This document shows, piece after piece, positions 8,967-21,255 of a stretch of DNA of 64,000 nt. The first letter of the stretch is position 1; each line of letters starts with the position of its first letter. The translations under genes and the position numbers were made by a program. The stretch covers positions 248,001 through 312,000 of the forward strand of contig QRFJ01000388.1 in assembly GCA_006176705.1 (NCBI GenBank). Direction: 5' to 3'. The notes below the pieces were generated by a model, which saw only the letters and a list, made by a program, of their open reading frames with translations, did no database searches and was not told where the DNA came from. The DNA comes from Cocos nucifera. Taxonomy: Eukaryota > Streptophyta > Magnoliopsida > Arecales > Arecaceae.

Positions 8967-11900
8967 AAGAGCTCAATAGCATTTAAAATACCCATAATTA
9001 AAGATATTAAGGTGTGACCAGTCGAGATATGCATCGCCTACCCCTTGCGTGATGCCTATCCACATAAAGCTAAAAGATGCATGCCGAGCTCAAGTAATTC
9101 CATTGCCTGACGTAGCTGTGGAGTAAAAGAAATCAGATTAAGCTTTTGATTGTTCCATTGTGAAATGACTTAAAAGAAATTTAATCCTTTCCTACCAGTC
9201 AAAATAAATGATATAAAAGGAACTGTTGTTAATTTATCAATCATGGAAATAGTTGTCTGTTAACTGTTCAACCCTTTATCCTGAAAAAATTGAGTAAAGT
9301 TGATTGTTTATAAGTACTTGTTCCTCGGTGTAAAACGATTCATCTGTCCCTGAGTTTTAATCCGGTTAAAAAGTAGTTAAAAAAAAAAAAGCTTTTAGAT
9401 TTTTATTAACATTTCATTAGAGTTTCTAATGATTGTTGCTTTATCTAGTGGATATCATCCAGGTTCCGAACTTAACAGCGCCATGATGTTTATCCCAACA
9501 GGATAAGTTCAAACTAATTAATGTGTACATAACTAGTCCCAATTTATTTGGGGTGGATGGATTCAGATAAGCACCACCGTTGGAGGGGAGCAAATGGGTG
9601 CGGCCCACGAGAGACAGAACCTTATGGGATAACTGTTTGTCATATATATGGAATGGATAAGTTTTGGATTTCTTCGGGTTATTTGTAACTTTTCCCGAGA
9701 TTTGGGAGGAGAAGTGCATAAAAAAGGAGACTGCGTTGATCAAAGTCCCCTTTCACAAACCATGCACGTAAGCACAAAAAGAATTTACCAGTACTGTCCT
9801 TGTGTTTTCTCGAGGGAATCCACTATTCTTGTGTTGCAGTGCTTTGAGGATAAGCTTAATGTTTCTTACTTTCTTTCTCCTTTCTGTTGTGTGTGGGGAA
9901 GGAGGAGGTCCAAGGAGACAATGACCCTTTCTATTCCTCCCCCTCCTCCATTAATGGATGAGGTGGTGGGGGAACAACTCCACTGGAGTCCTGGACTTGG
10001 GTTCCACCTCAGTTTGATGAAGTGCCCATCCAATTTAGCGTGGGTCCAGCGTTGGGACCATGAGATATGCAGTGTATCACTGTATGGATTCGCATCTATA
10101 TGGAAAGATTTGTAGTTGCATGCCACTGATCATGCAATTGGTGGTGCTCTATCTACAGCTACCCCATGCTGTGTATTGTACGCACTTTGTGCCATGTCCC
10201 TCTCAGCTTATATCACTTTAGGAAGAGATTGAATTAGTTCATTCCTTCACAAAAAGAGAGATTGAATTGGTCCAATCTATGAACAATAAGAGTCCACCAA
10301 TAGGACAATAATCTACTTGGAAGCAAAATGTAGAGAGTTGTTGAATTATTTCTCTCTCTCTGGAAGATTAGTTGACATGACTAAATTTTTATTGACAACA
10401 ACTATGGGACGTCGATGATTAACATCTAATCTGCTATTAACTTTTCTATAAACGTATCATCTCGTGCTAATCATGCTAAGAAGCGGTGATGTGCATAGTT
10501 GGTGAATAATAGCCACCGAATCATTGCCAAAGAGTTTTCTTCAAAAATAATATGGATGGTCCATAGTATATTATAGAAGATCTTTAAAAAACATCTTTAT
10601 TTTTCTGTAATCTAATAAAACAAAAAAATGATCAAAGAGAACCGATTATATATAGATTTTTGAAGATAGCTTGTCGATATATGGTACAAACATTAATTAT
10701 AATTCGCAGAATTAAATTTATTTTTGTATCAATATTTTTTAAGCAATCAGTTTTACTTAATAAGCATAAGACAGTATTAAGTTCTACTATTAAATTCTAA
10801 TTAATGCAATTTTTTAAGGAGCACCACCTCCATCTAAGTGTTGCTTCTATGAGCCGGATGCAACATTTTTATCTCAAAACTCTCAATTAAAGAGGGAGCC
10901 AAGTAGTTAACAAAATTGAGTTACTTAATTATTAATTACATAAATATGAGTTGGAATTGAAGTAATTGTATGACATGCATATGATATCGATCTGTCTCTA
11001 TTTTCATCAAAAAAAAAAAAAAAAATGAAGAAGATTTGTCCCTTCTTAACCTTCGGGTAACAATGCTGAGCATTAATAATGTAATAGAATAACCAGATGC
11101 AATGCACATTGAGTAGGCATAAAATATCTATCTTTTCATACATCTTGATGCTTGATAAATTATTGATGTTGCATTGAATTATCAAATGGTCCATTAATAA
11201 TCATTTAGGTCTAGATTTTTTTTTTCATAAATACACCATTAATCCAGAATCAAATTGAGAATATCTATGATTGCTAATAAGAGAGATTTGCCTACCAAGG
11301 CAAGCCCTAGTTCATTATTTTCTTTGCTCTTACAAGCACATACCATAATTATATGAATCCTACAAATTACGACTTGGGTTACAGAGAATTCATTCTAGCC
11401 TTAACCTTTGTGATTCACGACTGATGTTAGTAGTTATCCATGGTAATGCCAAACCTGGCCCTAGAGTGAAGCAGCAAGCATCATGATGTAATAAAGATAA
11501 GCAAATTCCACGTGGCCCAATTGCATCTCCCAAAAATTATAAATCAGGTTTGAGTTTCGGTTCATACATGAGGGTGTTATGGTTTTTAAGGGACCAAAAA
11601 ATCTCCATCATGTCCTCCAAGATTCATACAGAAACCTGGTCTTTAGGGACACAACAGTAAGGAAGGCAATCGAACCGGGTTGAACATGATATGGGTTGGG
11701 TTGGATATGTGATGGATCCAAAATCTATGAGCTCAAATCCAAGCTATTTATTGAATGGATCAAAAATACAGATCTAAACTTGACCATTTTATTGAACATG
11801 TAATCTAATTCGATCAATTAAGTATTGCCATCCTACGCAAGAGGCTTTCAATATTTTCCATTTAAAAGTTAAAACCATAGCCATCACAAGCCTGGAGTGA

Positions 11901-12745
11901 GGACAATTACGGGGTCTTAACTCCTCCCATTTCAGGCTGGTTCTATGAGTAGGCATAGATTTCCTCCAGAGAGTGTGCGGTTGAGGCTGGTTCGCAGCAC
12001 ATGCTTTAATGGAGAAGATCGTTGTTCCCCCGCTACCTTTTTTTTCTCACCTACTCGGGTCAGCGGAGCTCGGACCTGCCAATTTCAGGGACAGACCACG
12101 TTAAACACGAGCCAAATTTCTACCATCTGATGGCATACGAAATAGCGATTACTTTTTCCAGCTGAAAGGGAGAGTTTGAGAATTCTTCCACCATGGAAGT
12201 GTGAAACCATGTGATTGGAAACATGAGTCAATGTAAACGCCAAATGACTCACAAGATGTCTCAACTACCATTTTGCTGCTTATTTTCACATAACTAAGTA
12301 TATAAATATTTAAATAGTCTTACATTCTTTTTTATTTTAATCTAATCTGATTTTTTTTAAAAGATTTTAAATGATCTCCAGCTCAAATATTGCCCATAAA
12401 TACTGACTGTGGCCATGTGAGAGAGTGATGATAAACTAGTAATGTACGCCCTTGAAAAAATCTGCCAATAAGAGTGCCCCACCATCTCACAGGTGCTTGG
12501 ACCTTAAATCCCTCAAAAGTCAGAAAGATCATCTTTCATGGTTGCCCATCAGGGTTATTTGTTATCTCGCATTTTTTAAGAAATTCTCTTATATTAATTT
12601 CACTGAGATTTTTCTTCACGGTGTGCAACCACCTAGGAGAAAAATCAAAGTACAATAAGTTTTTCTGAAAAAAAAAAAAAATACATACATGATTTGATGT
12701 ACTAAGCATATGGACTTAATTACAATAATTATATCATTTTTTATG
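8967..12745. other. Intergenic DNA without supported genes
   Basis: About 3.8 kb without recognisable coding content. The longest open frame is 155 codons at 9648-10115 (+), overlapped antisense by an 86-codon frame; its translation (Cys/Trp-rich, a Pro run near residue 100) matches no family I know, and I give it little weight as a gene. Poly-A runs lie near 9379-9390 and 11008-11024. A 61-codon frame at 11945-12130 is likewise unsupported. Confidence 0.4.
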
Positions 12746-12749
12746 AGAT

Positions 12750-13010
12750 GAAAATTTATTTTATCAAATTAATATTTATTTAAAAAATAATTATCAAAAT
12801 AATATTAATTTAAAAGTATTTACGAAAATGATGCTGAAACAAAGTCATCTTTTAAAAGGATGACTTCATTTATTGAGTCACCATCCTCATCCACTGAGTC
12901 ACCAGGACTAAGTCACGAAAAGAGTTGTCCTTTGATAGGACAACTATATAAGTCGTCATTCTGTAGGGCGCTTCTATGAGTCACTCTATTAAAGAGCGAC
13001 TTAATCGGGC
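12750..13010 (+). repeat. MULE left terminal inverted repeat with palindromes
   Basis: The outer half (12750-12830) aligns with the reverse complement of 21180-21250. The inner half carries short palindromes: 12842-12866 (AAGTCATC...GGATGACTT), 12923-12945 (AGTTGTCCT-TTGAT-AGGACAACT) and 12979-13001 (AGTCACTCT-ATTAA-AGAGCGACT). They are variants of the units in the right end. They may be transposase-binding or hairpin-forming sites. Boundaries are approximate. Confidence 0.65.
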
Positions 13011-13029
13011 CTCAGCTTAAAAAAAAAAA

Positions 13030-13545
13030 ATTTGAGACCGTCCCCACTCCCCCTCTGTCCGGCGCTTAGGTCTCCCTCTCCGATGCTCCCCCTCCCTCTC
13101 CGGTGCTTAGGTCTCTCCCCCCTTCCTCTCCGACGCATGGTACCCCGTCTCTTCTCCCTTTTCGGCACTTAGGTCTCCCTCTCCCTTCCTCTCTGACGCA
13201 TGACACCGCCTGCCCCTCTCTCTCCGGTGTGTGGCACACCCTCCCCCCTCCTCTCCGATACGTGACACAGCCTGCCCTCCCTCTCTAGTGTGGGGCATGG
13301 TGCGAGACCCCACCATTCTCCTTCCGGCCGAGACCATCCATTCCCCTCTCTCTCCCTACTCGAAGAACCCCCTCCCTCTTTCTTTCAATTGGCCCTGCCA
13401 CCCCTCCCTACGCACCTCCTTCTCTCGGTGGTCCCTGGCACCCCTCCCCACTCCCTCCTCCCTCCTCTCGACCGTCCCGACGCTCCTCCCTCCTCTCAAT
13501 AGTTTTCAGCACGTCATTCCACCCCCTCGGTGCTTATATTAACTG
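13030..13545. other. C/CT-rich low-complexity stretch inside the MULE
   Basis: A block very rich in CTCCCTCTCC and degenerate units of about 45 bp (CTCTCCGACGCATG, GGTCTCCCTCTCC) between the left end and the transposase. Overlapping open frames on both strands (Pro/Ser/Leu- or Gly/Arg-rich) are composition artefacts. It may be the 5' leader or a captured fragment of the element. Confidence 0.5.
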
Positions 13546-14374
13546 GTATATTATTCCTCCTCTTTAATTATTTTATATTCTATTATTTTTTATTTTTAAA
13601 AGATCTGTATTGCATAAAACCGTAAATCCATCTTTTGATTAATGTACATATTCTACCACATTCATACATTTATATATTTTTTGTACGGATGGAAGAATTA
13701 TGTACATTGATTAATTGATTGTCCAGTTTGGACAGTTTAAAAATTATAATTAATTCTATAGGTAATTACAGTAATCAAACGATACGCAGAGGGTTCGAGA
13801 GAAATTTCGGACAGCATTTTTCTTTAGTTCTCTTCACACATCTTCAGCTATATGGGGAGAATTAAGGAAAAATGATGCTGAAATTTCTTTCAACCCATAT
13901 TACGTATTGTTTGATTACTGTGATTACCCATAGAATTAATGCAATTTCTGAATGGGATAGGATCTAACTTTACCTATTAGTTTTTTATGGGATGCATTTA
14001 TCATGTAAGTTATGTTAAATGTTAAGTACTTCTTCTAGTAAATATACGTTTATATGTTAATGCAATTATTTTTCACAAAAAATTCAACAAAATGAATCCA
14101 AATCGTATCGCTGTTATCTTCCATTAGGATGGATAAATCAATCATGATGCTAATGGTGTATGTTATGATGGTGGAAGGACCCAAATGTCCATGATAGATC
14201 ATAATACAATATATTAAGAACTTGTGCAAATCTGCTATGCTATCACCGGATGAAACTCCAATCACTATGGAGTTTCTCTAGTCTGTAGACTTTCAATTAG
14301 TAATTATAAACAGTATATGGATGTACCTATTAAAAATGATCAGAATACGGACTACGTCTTGGACATCTTATTTA

Positions 14375-14792
14375 AGGGTGCAATTGAGTCGAGCTGAGTC
14401 GAATAGTTAGAAGCTCGAGCTCGACTTGACTCAAAATACTCGGGCTCGAAACTCAGCTCAAGCTCGACCGAGTCTTAACATTTCAAGCTCAAACTCGGCT
14501 CGATGAAAAATAGGAAAAGCTCGAGATCGACTTGACTCGACTCGAATATGAACTGAGCCATACTCGAGCTCGAAATTGAACCTTATTTTACTAATAATAT
14601 ATATATATATATTAATATATATTATAAATAAAATTAATATTATGAAAAATATATATTCGAGTAAGCTCGTGAGTTTTCGAATCGAGTATTCTACTACTCG
14701 AGCTTGATTTGCATACTCGAGCTCAAACTCAATAATAATCGAGTCGAGTCGAGCTCGAGTAACTCGCAAGTAGCTCAACTCGTTTGCAGCCT
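14375..14792. mobile_element. Nested hAT-like MITE rich in CTCGAG/GAGCTC
   Basis: A 418-bp element with imperfect terminal inverted repeats: left AGGGTGCAATTGAGTCGAGC, right end reading in reverse AGGCTGCAAACGAGTTGAGC. The interior is dense in GAGCTCGA/CTCGAGC motifs flanking an AT-rich centre (about 14590-14660). Such TCGAGCTCGA-rich elements are common in plant genomes. An 8-bp target duplication is not evident. It lies just upstream of the MULE transposase N terminus, so it probably inserted into the MULE. The 106-codon antisense frame across it is not treated as a gene. Confidence 0.6.
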
Positions 14793-14816
14793 TAATCCTA
14801 TTAGAATTTTTTTCAA

Positions 14817-17278
14817 GTGATTGAGATTTATATTGAGCCGATAGTGATGAAAATTTTGGGTAGCAATAAACAGCTTGTGAATGTGTCTCAGGCTATATCT
14901 GCCCCACTTGCACAGTCGGGGATGGGATCCGGTCCTACTCATGTGTCAGCTATAATGGAGCATGTGAAGCATGAATCTTACAATGCTTCACCAGTTAATC
15001 GGCCACATATATTTGGTGATATGGAAGTCGGTCCCAGTCATGTGTCACCTACCATGGAGCATGTGGAGCGTGAATGTTATAATACTTCATTAGTTAATCG
15101 ACCACATGTATTTTGTGATATAGGGGCCGGTCCTAGTCATGTATCAGCTTTCGTGGAGTATGTGGAGTGTGAATCTTACAATGCTTCATCAGTTAATCGA
15201 CCACATGCAATACATATCGGACTTAGAGGATTAGGAACCGCAATCAGTGATTTTGCCATTTTATTTGAAAATAAAGCTGCTGTTAGTTATGATCCTAATC
15301 CTATGGATGATGAAGTTGGGGATGATGATGCAGAGTTTGATGGTAGTGATAGTGGAGAGTCTAGTACAGAAGAAGATGTTCCATCACATGAAGCACCCCT
15401 TGTTTCTGAATTCGGACTAGTTGATGTATCCGACGATGATGAGGCAGCATCCCATGGAGCATTACCAGAACATCTATTCTTTGGTGGGAATGAGGAGTTA
15501 AGAAAGAGAATGGTATTCAGGTCAAAGGAGGAAGTCCAATATGCCGTGAAATAATATACCATTCGCATCCACCATCCATTTAAAGTCGTTGGGTCAAATA
15601 AAATTAAATGAAGCATCATCTGTAAATAATCAAAGAGTTGCAAGTGGCATCTTCGGGCATACTGTCGAACCAAGATACAGCGATGGAAGATTATGGTATA
15701 TAAAGGGTCACACATATGCTTGAATGCAAATGTGATGCGAGATCATCCATAGCTTGATGCACGCATGATTGCTGATATCATTAGAGGATCGATGAGGGCA
15801 GAGACATCGATATCCATATTAGCCTGTTAGGCTTATATACATGATACATGGCAATGCGAAGCATCTTACAGGAAGATATGAATAGTTAAATAGCTTATTA
15901 TCGGTAAGTTGTTTGGAGATTGATTCGAGTCTTATAACATATTGGATCCTTTGCTAACTGTAGTTTATTATGCCAACGAGGAAATCGTGGTAGATTTTTG
16001 TAAATTTTTTTCAACAGATCCGAATATTGAGGTATTCCATCGAGTTTTTTGGGCATTTAGATCATGCATTCAAGGCTTCTAGTTCTGTTGTCCATCGATC
16101 AGTATTGATATAATGCATATGTACGGACGATATAAGGGTACACTGATGATAGCTATGAAAAGAGATGAAAATGAGAGTATCTATCCTCTGGCATTTGCCA
16201 TTTACGAAGGTAAGAACCATAGTAGTTGGTTGTGATTTTTATGGTGTTTGCACTATTATTTAGCACATGATCGAATGGGGATCGACAAAGTCTTGGATTG
16301 GCATAAGAAAATATTAGCTACTATTTTGGATGTGTCTGTTGGGTGGACAGCACCATACGAATTTCACAGATTATGCCTGAGACATGTAGAGGCAAACCTA
16401 AACGGTCGATTTCATGATGCGGCATTTTTGGCTTATTTTCATCAAACTATAGAACAAAATCAGTTTTGAAAGTTCGATTGCAGCATGCAACACATTGAAA
16501 AAATATGGCCCAATTGCTTTCAATACCTTCAAAGAAGTCCACTTGATAATCTGAGTAAATGATCGCTAGCGCATGACACGGATAGTCATAGGTATGGAAT
16601 AATGAATACCAATCTATCTGAAAGCTTCAATAAGGTGTTGAAGGGGGCGTGCTCATTACCAGTTACCATACTTGTCCATCTTTTCTTTGAGCGCTTATCG
16701 AAGTGGTTTAATGTGCGACGTGCAATAGTAGCATAAAGGAGGGAGGATGGTAGAATGCTCACTGATAAAATTACATGTAAGCTAAATGAACGCCAGCTAA
16801 AGTCTAAAGATCATAGTGTGATTAAGTATAATAATCAATTGGGTTTGTATGAAATTCGATTGAGATGCAGATATTATAGCCCCGATGAACCTGATTATAC
16901 ACAAATAGTCGACTTAGGAATGGGCATATGCACATGTCGGAAGTGGTAGTTACTACATTATCCATGCTCTCATTTATTTGCTTATGTACTAGTGAGAATC
17001 TAGATTGAAAATAATTTGTTGATGACTATTATACTATTATCCATTACAAGTAGTCATGTGCTCCTACTTTCTATCCTCCAGAGAGTCCTCATTATTGGCC
17101 TATATGGACTGCACCTAGACTCAAACCGAATCCGTCCACAAAATGACTTGGCAAGGGACAACCACAATCGAGGAGGATCCAAAATAATATGGACGTAATG
17201 GAGAGGCAAAATATAGTTCGTTATAGATTGTGCAAGCAGATAGGACACAATCGACACAGATACCCCCAACTGCATTGA
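14817..17278 (+). pseudogene. MULE transposase pseudogene
   Basis: A broken MuDR-family transposase; intact relatives cut and paste MULEs in the nucleus by a DDE mechanism. The first open part (14817-15554, 245 aa) has three repeats of about 45 aa (GPSHVS..EHVE.E.YN.S.VNRPH), an acidic Asp/Glu/Ser stretch and the MuDR N-terminal signature LRKRMVFRSKEEVQYAVK, then a stop. Later fragments keep family landmarks: MYGRYKGTL...PLAFAIYEGKN (about 16110-16215), HRLCLRHVEANLN (16357-16400), the SWIM start CTCRKW with downstream CSH (16930-16980) and a damaged CCHC knuckle (CKQIGHNRHRYP, about 17238-17270) whose outer cysteines are lost. At least five stops or frameshifts interrupt it. The upstream start is uncertain because a MITE ends at 14792. 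Confidence 0.85.
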
Positions 17279-17509
17279 TTTATCTTTTTTTTTTATAATG
17301 TGACTTACAGCTTTTCTTTATGCAAAGGTTGTGTTTTTTTTAACTATTTTGGTGATGTAATCATAGTCTATAAATACTTGAAAATATTAGTGAAATGAAT
17401 ATGTTGTATATGTTGATAATTTATCATTTATGGGTTTTAACTATCTCACCTTCTCAAATTTTTTGATAATTAATAAATCTTTTAAATTTATGGAACCGGT
17501 AGATACGAT

Positions 17510-19542
17510 ATGGCTGGTTGTGATTCTGATGTCCATCCAGGGTCGGTGGATCCTATGGTACTGTATCTTCATATCCGACACAGAAGTAATCATATATATA
17601 TTCTAGGGAGGACCCGGAGCCTCTACGTTGCAGGCACAGAGGATCTACAGCGATGCATGCCTGGTGGCCACATGATAGGATCTTGCATTATCTTTATACG
17701 TCGGATTTTTATTAAGTATATAGAGTCTATGACGTACAACTTAAATGGGCCCTCATCACAATCATGGTAGAGCGATGGCATCAGGAGACTCACACTTTTC
17801 ATCTACGCAGCGAAAAGATAACGATCACATTGCAGGATGTTACTGTTCTTCTTGGATTATGAGTGCACTGGCTTGCCATCACCAGTACCACACACATCAT
17901 ATGGTCGGATCTTTACGAAGAGCTGTTTGGGATTATACCGTCAGAGGTGATGTTATCAAGGTCTTCTTTGATGTTTCAATAGCTTTGGCATACGTTCCAG
18001 CATTTATCCGATGAGACAGATGATGAGACTGTATGGTGGCATGCTCGAGCATTCATTTTATATCTTATTGATGGCCATTTGTTCATCGATAAGTTTGGAT
18101 TCCACGTCCAGCTATTGTACTTACCTCTGCTACGTGATCTCCATGCATGTGGATGATTGAGTTGGAGCAGCGCTGTTTTAGTCTTTTTATATCGCGAGCT
18201 ATGCAGGGCCACTAGGACGGATGCCCGTAAGATAGCAGGGCCATTAGTGTTGTTACAATCTTAGATATGGGAGCATTTGCACGTCGGATGGCTAGATAGG
18301 GTGCTCTCCGATGTAGGCGCTCACCAATTGGTGCTAGGAGATGCTATTGCAGGACATGAGCCATTAGATATCCATGATGCTACTATTCAGGATCCATTTG
18401 ATGGAATACAGCATGATCAGTATGATCCATTAGGATGCAGGTATGTAACCACTAGCATTAATCTTCCTATCATAAATGACTATATATTTTATCAAAATTA
18501 ATATTAATTTTTTTTTGATAGGTGAAAGACTCAACTGACAGGTGCTAACAATCCTGTGCCGTATAGTTATATATTATCGGGATTAGCTGGACTAGTAGTA
18601 TGACGATCAGATGATATAGATGTCTTACACATCCGAGATATTAGCTGCATTGCTTGAGGTATGCCGATCGGATTAGCATGTATAGAGGACACACGCACAT
18701 CTCATCTGCTTCGATATCGTAGAGATCTATTATCCAAAGCGTGTGATACGACAATTCGGCATACATCAGGACGTCCCTTCATCATGCGACACTCGAGATA
18801 GGCTTCATACTCTCGATCGATGAGGGCAGCATCGACATGATTGGGCCCGTAAGCATTGAAAGTATATTGAGGCATGGGAGCGATGAGAGAATTTGGTTGT
18901 GGCTGCTCTGCCTATGCACATGGGACCAATGGATTTTTATGATCTATATTTTGTATGGTATAGGAGCATCACTAGACGATTTATCGCATCAGTTATGATT
19001 GAGCAACCAGAGATGAGATTTCATCCTTCTGGCAGTGTGATGGATGTTGTCGTAAGTATATTTTATTTTCTATTTTATTTTATTTTTTATCTCATTTTAT
19101 TATGTTGTTCTTTATATTTATATTTATTAAATAATATTTATTTTTTATTTTAAATCTCATAGTTTTAGAGGATGATGGCAATATACCACCGAGCTTGGAG
19201 CGGCTTTCATTCGGACACTATTGGGTGTAAGGATCGAGCCCTTATCGATACTATGCAAGTTATCTCGGAGGATGAATGACTTGATACTACACCTGCACCA
19301 TCGATGGATGATCAAAGTACTTCAACCTCCCTATAGATGATGCATCCATATTACAGAGGATGACTGAGCCTGGAGAGCCATCCAGACGTCGCGCACATAT
19401 TGATAGGCCCAGCACGACAGCATCTTCTTCTGCACCTATCGATACTCTACCAAAACCATCCCACTACCAGCCAGAGGTGATGCGCATTTATGAAAGACAA
19501 ACACATAGGAGGCCACGGTATCTTAGCATATACACCTTCTGA
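17510..19542 (+). pseudogene. Plant mobile domain (PMD) pseudogene within the MULE
   Basis: Decayed homologue of the plant mobile domain of MAIN/MAIL1-like proteins, a domain also found in transposons. The opening MAGCDSDVHPGSVDPMVLYL...HRSNHI (17510 on) fits the family start (DPSVL..Q..HRS..IW). After frameshifts the hallmark continues as ETHTFHLRSEKITITLQDV (about 17785-17840), ARAFILYLIDGHLFIDK (about 18048-18100), SAVLVFLYRELCRATRTDA (about 18170-18225) and GPMDFYDLYFVWYRSITRRF (about 18925-18985). The tail is GEPSRRR...PSHYQPEV (19375-19480). Many frameshifts and stops mean that no intact product is possible. It starts about 230 bp after the transposase on the same strand, so the two were probably paired genes or one bicistronic unit in the ancestral element. 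Confidence 0.8.
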
Positions 19543-19657
19543 TAGTTATACGATCAATATATTTTTTTGTAATAAATATTGTAATGAACAACTACTGATT
19601 TATATTATTTTTATAAAAATTTAGCTCGAGGATACTGCAGACACCAATAGGGCTTTA

Positions 19658-19661
<4 letters not shown>

Positions 19662-19707
<46 letters not shown>
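19662..19707. repeat. (CT)n microsatellite
   Basis: About 23 CT dinucleotides followed by a CCCCCCTCCTCTTCTCTC tail, inside the 3' part of the MULE. Confidence 0.97.
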
Positions 19708-19708
<1 letters not shown>

Positions 19709-19709
<1 letters not shown>

Positions 19710-20989
19710 CCCTCCTCTTCTCTCTCTCTTTCTGTATAAGGTCACCAAGAGTATGACTAAAAATTTCTAACAAATACCAAATTAAAATCCTAAAAAAGAT
19801 ATATGTTAGTCAAATATTTGTTTGGACCAAACCAACAGACTTTTATGTTTTTGGAGTTTCCATGATCCAAGATGGCTGACCAAAGATGTAGAATAGATGG
19901 GTTTTGTTTCATTTAATGGCAAATGCTTCTTGGGGAAAAACAACAAATATATTATGGTTTTTGAGTTCTAGATCAAGGTTGGTTAAGAAGGAAAAGTGGA
20001 AAAGCCTTTCCTTGGACAAATCTTTTTCCACTTGGTTTTGTTTTTGGTGTATGAGTTGCTGGTATGATCTAACCAAGACCACCTTTTGGTCGTCTTTTCT
20101 TCCTGAAACCTAGGCTTTGCTGTCTCTCTCTTAGACCAAGAGGATACAACATCCCTATGGTTTAAGGTGTGGTGAATTTGTTACCAAACAAAAAAAAAAA
20201 AAAGAAAGAAAAGGTTTGGTGGGTTGCGGCAAAGATATTGATTTTGGGTGCAGTAGGATCAAAGATAGGAGGGTTAATGCAAAGTCCCTTCATGCTTGTA
20301 GCTTACATGAGCTCACCTTCTTGAGCAAAAACTTTTGGCAGGTTGCATAGGTTAGTGCTGTAATCTGTCAGAGAATTATACTTCTTTGCAGTTGAGACTG
20401 GCTATACTACGTACAAAGCTTTAGAATGGATACACCCATAAGCATTTACACAATCAAGTTATGGAGATGAAGAGGATGCCCACATCACGCTACCAATATT
20501 CTCTGCCATAAAAGATGCCACTCAGAAGAGGATACCATAGTCATCCTTCTCTTCTAGTATGCTCACTATGCCTGGCAAGCAAAATATAATGAAACCACTA
20601 TCTTTAAGACAACCTTAACAAAATTGGATGGCTTTACCTTTTCTTGTCTCAAAAAAAAAAACCGAAACAACAATTACTACATTACAATGGTGAAAGGGTT
20701 CAGCTCACCTAGAATCCATTTATTCATGAAGAATAAAAAATGAAAGAAAAGATAAGAAGATCGTATAGATTATCTCGATGGTTAAGATGCTTTTTACATG
20801 GGTATGATGTTGCATGTAATTCATTATCATGGGGCATTGCATCTATGAGTGCTAGGATAAAATCTACACATATGCTACATCATGCATTCATTTGTCAGAA
20901 ATATTTTAAATATTCATGAAATTGTAATAAAAAATTAGAATGGAGTGAAACTTATGTTATAGTGGCGTGCCAGTGGGATATCAAAGTCT
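19709..20989. other. 3' non-coding part of the MULE
   Basis: No recognisable coding sequence. One open frame of 69 codons (19904-20113) matches nothing known. The stretch may be the 3' region of the element or captured host DNA. An A14 run lies near 20190-20203. Confidence 0.35.
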
Positions 20990-21250
20990 TTGAAAGGACG
21001 ACTTATAGAGTTACTTTTTATAAGGATAAGTTATAAAGTCATCCTATTATAGGACGACTTATAGAGGCACCCTATGATAGAACGACTATCTACGTGGCAA
21101 ACCACTAATGTCGAGCAATATATATTTTGGCTGAGTCAATAAAATAAGTCGTCCTTTGGAAGGACGACTTTTAGTTCGATAGTACTTTGGTAAATATTAG
21201 TATTATTTTTATAAATTATTTTAAAAAAATATTAATTTAGTAAAATTGCC
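20990..21250 (-). repeat. MULE right terminal inverted repeat with palindromes
   Basis: Inverted relative to 12750-13010. It contains a near-perfect hairpin at 21036-21060 (AAGTCATCCTA-TTA-TAGGACGACTT) and a perfect one at 21146-21170 (AAGTCGTCCTT-TGG-AAGGACGACTT), with further AGGACGACTTATAGAG half-units between. The AT-rich outer part (21180-21250) matches the left end in reverse. The outer boundary is approximate. Confidence 0.65.
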
Positions 21251-21255
21251 TTAAT

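Larger units (their letters stand above)
12750..21255 (+). mobile_element. Degenerate Mutator-like element (MULE) with PMD region
   Basis: An element of about 8.5 kb is inferred from inverted ends of about 250 bp (about 12750-13010 and 20990-21250) around a broken MULE transposase (14817-17278) and a broken plant mobile domain region (17510-19542), both on the plus strand. The ends share an AT-rich outer part (CAAATTAATATT...) and an inner part made of AGTCGTCC-type palindromes. Exact termini and the 9-bp target duplication expected for MULEs could not be fixed by eye. A smaller MITE (14375-14792) is nested inside. Multiple stops and frameshifts show that the copy is dead as an autonomous element. 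Confidence 0.72.

Noticed and set aside
9648..10115. 155-codon open frame, the longest between 8.9 and 12.7 kb
   Set aside because: No known domain, no supported splice or promoter context, and overlapping antisense frames; kept only as a remark in the intergenic entry.
13103..13542. Pro/Ser/Leu-rich and Gly/Arg-rich open frames on both strands
   Set aside because: Low-complexity CT-rich DNA; no codon or domain signal, frames open on both strands at once.
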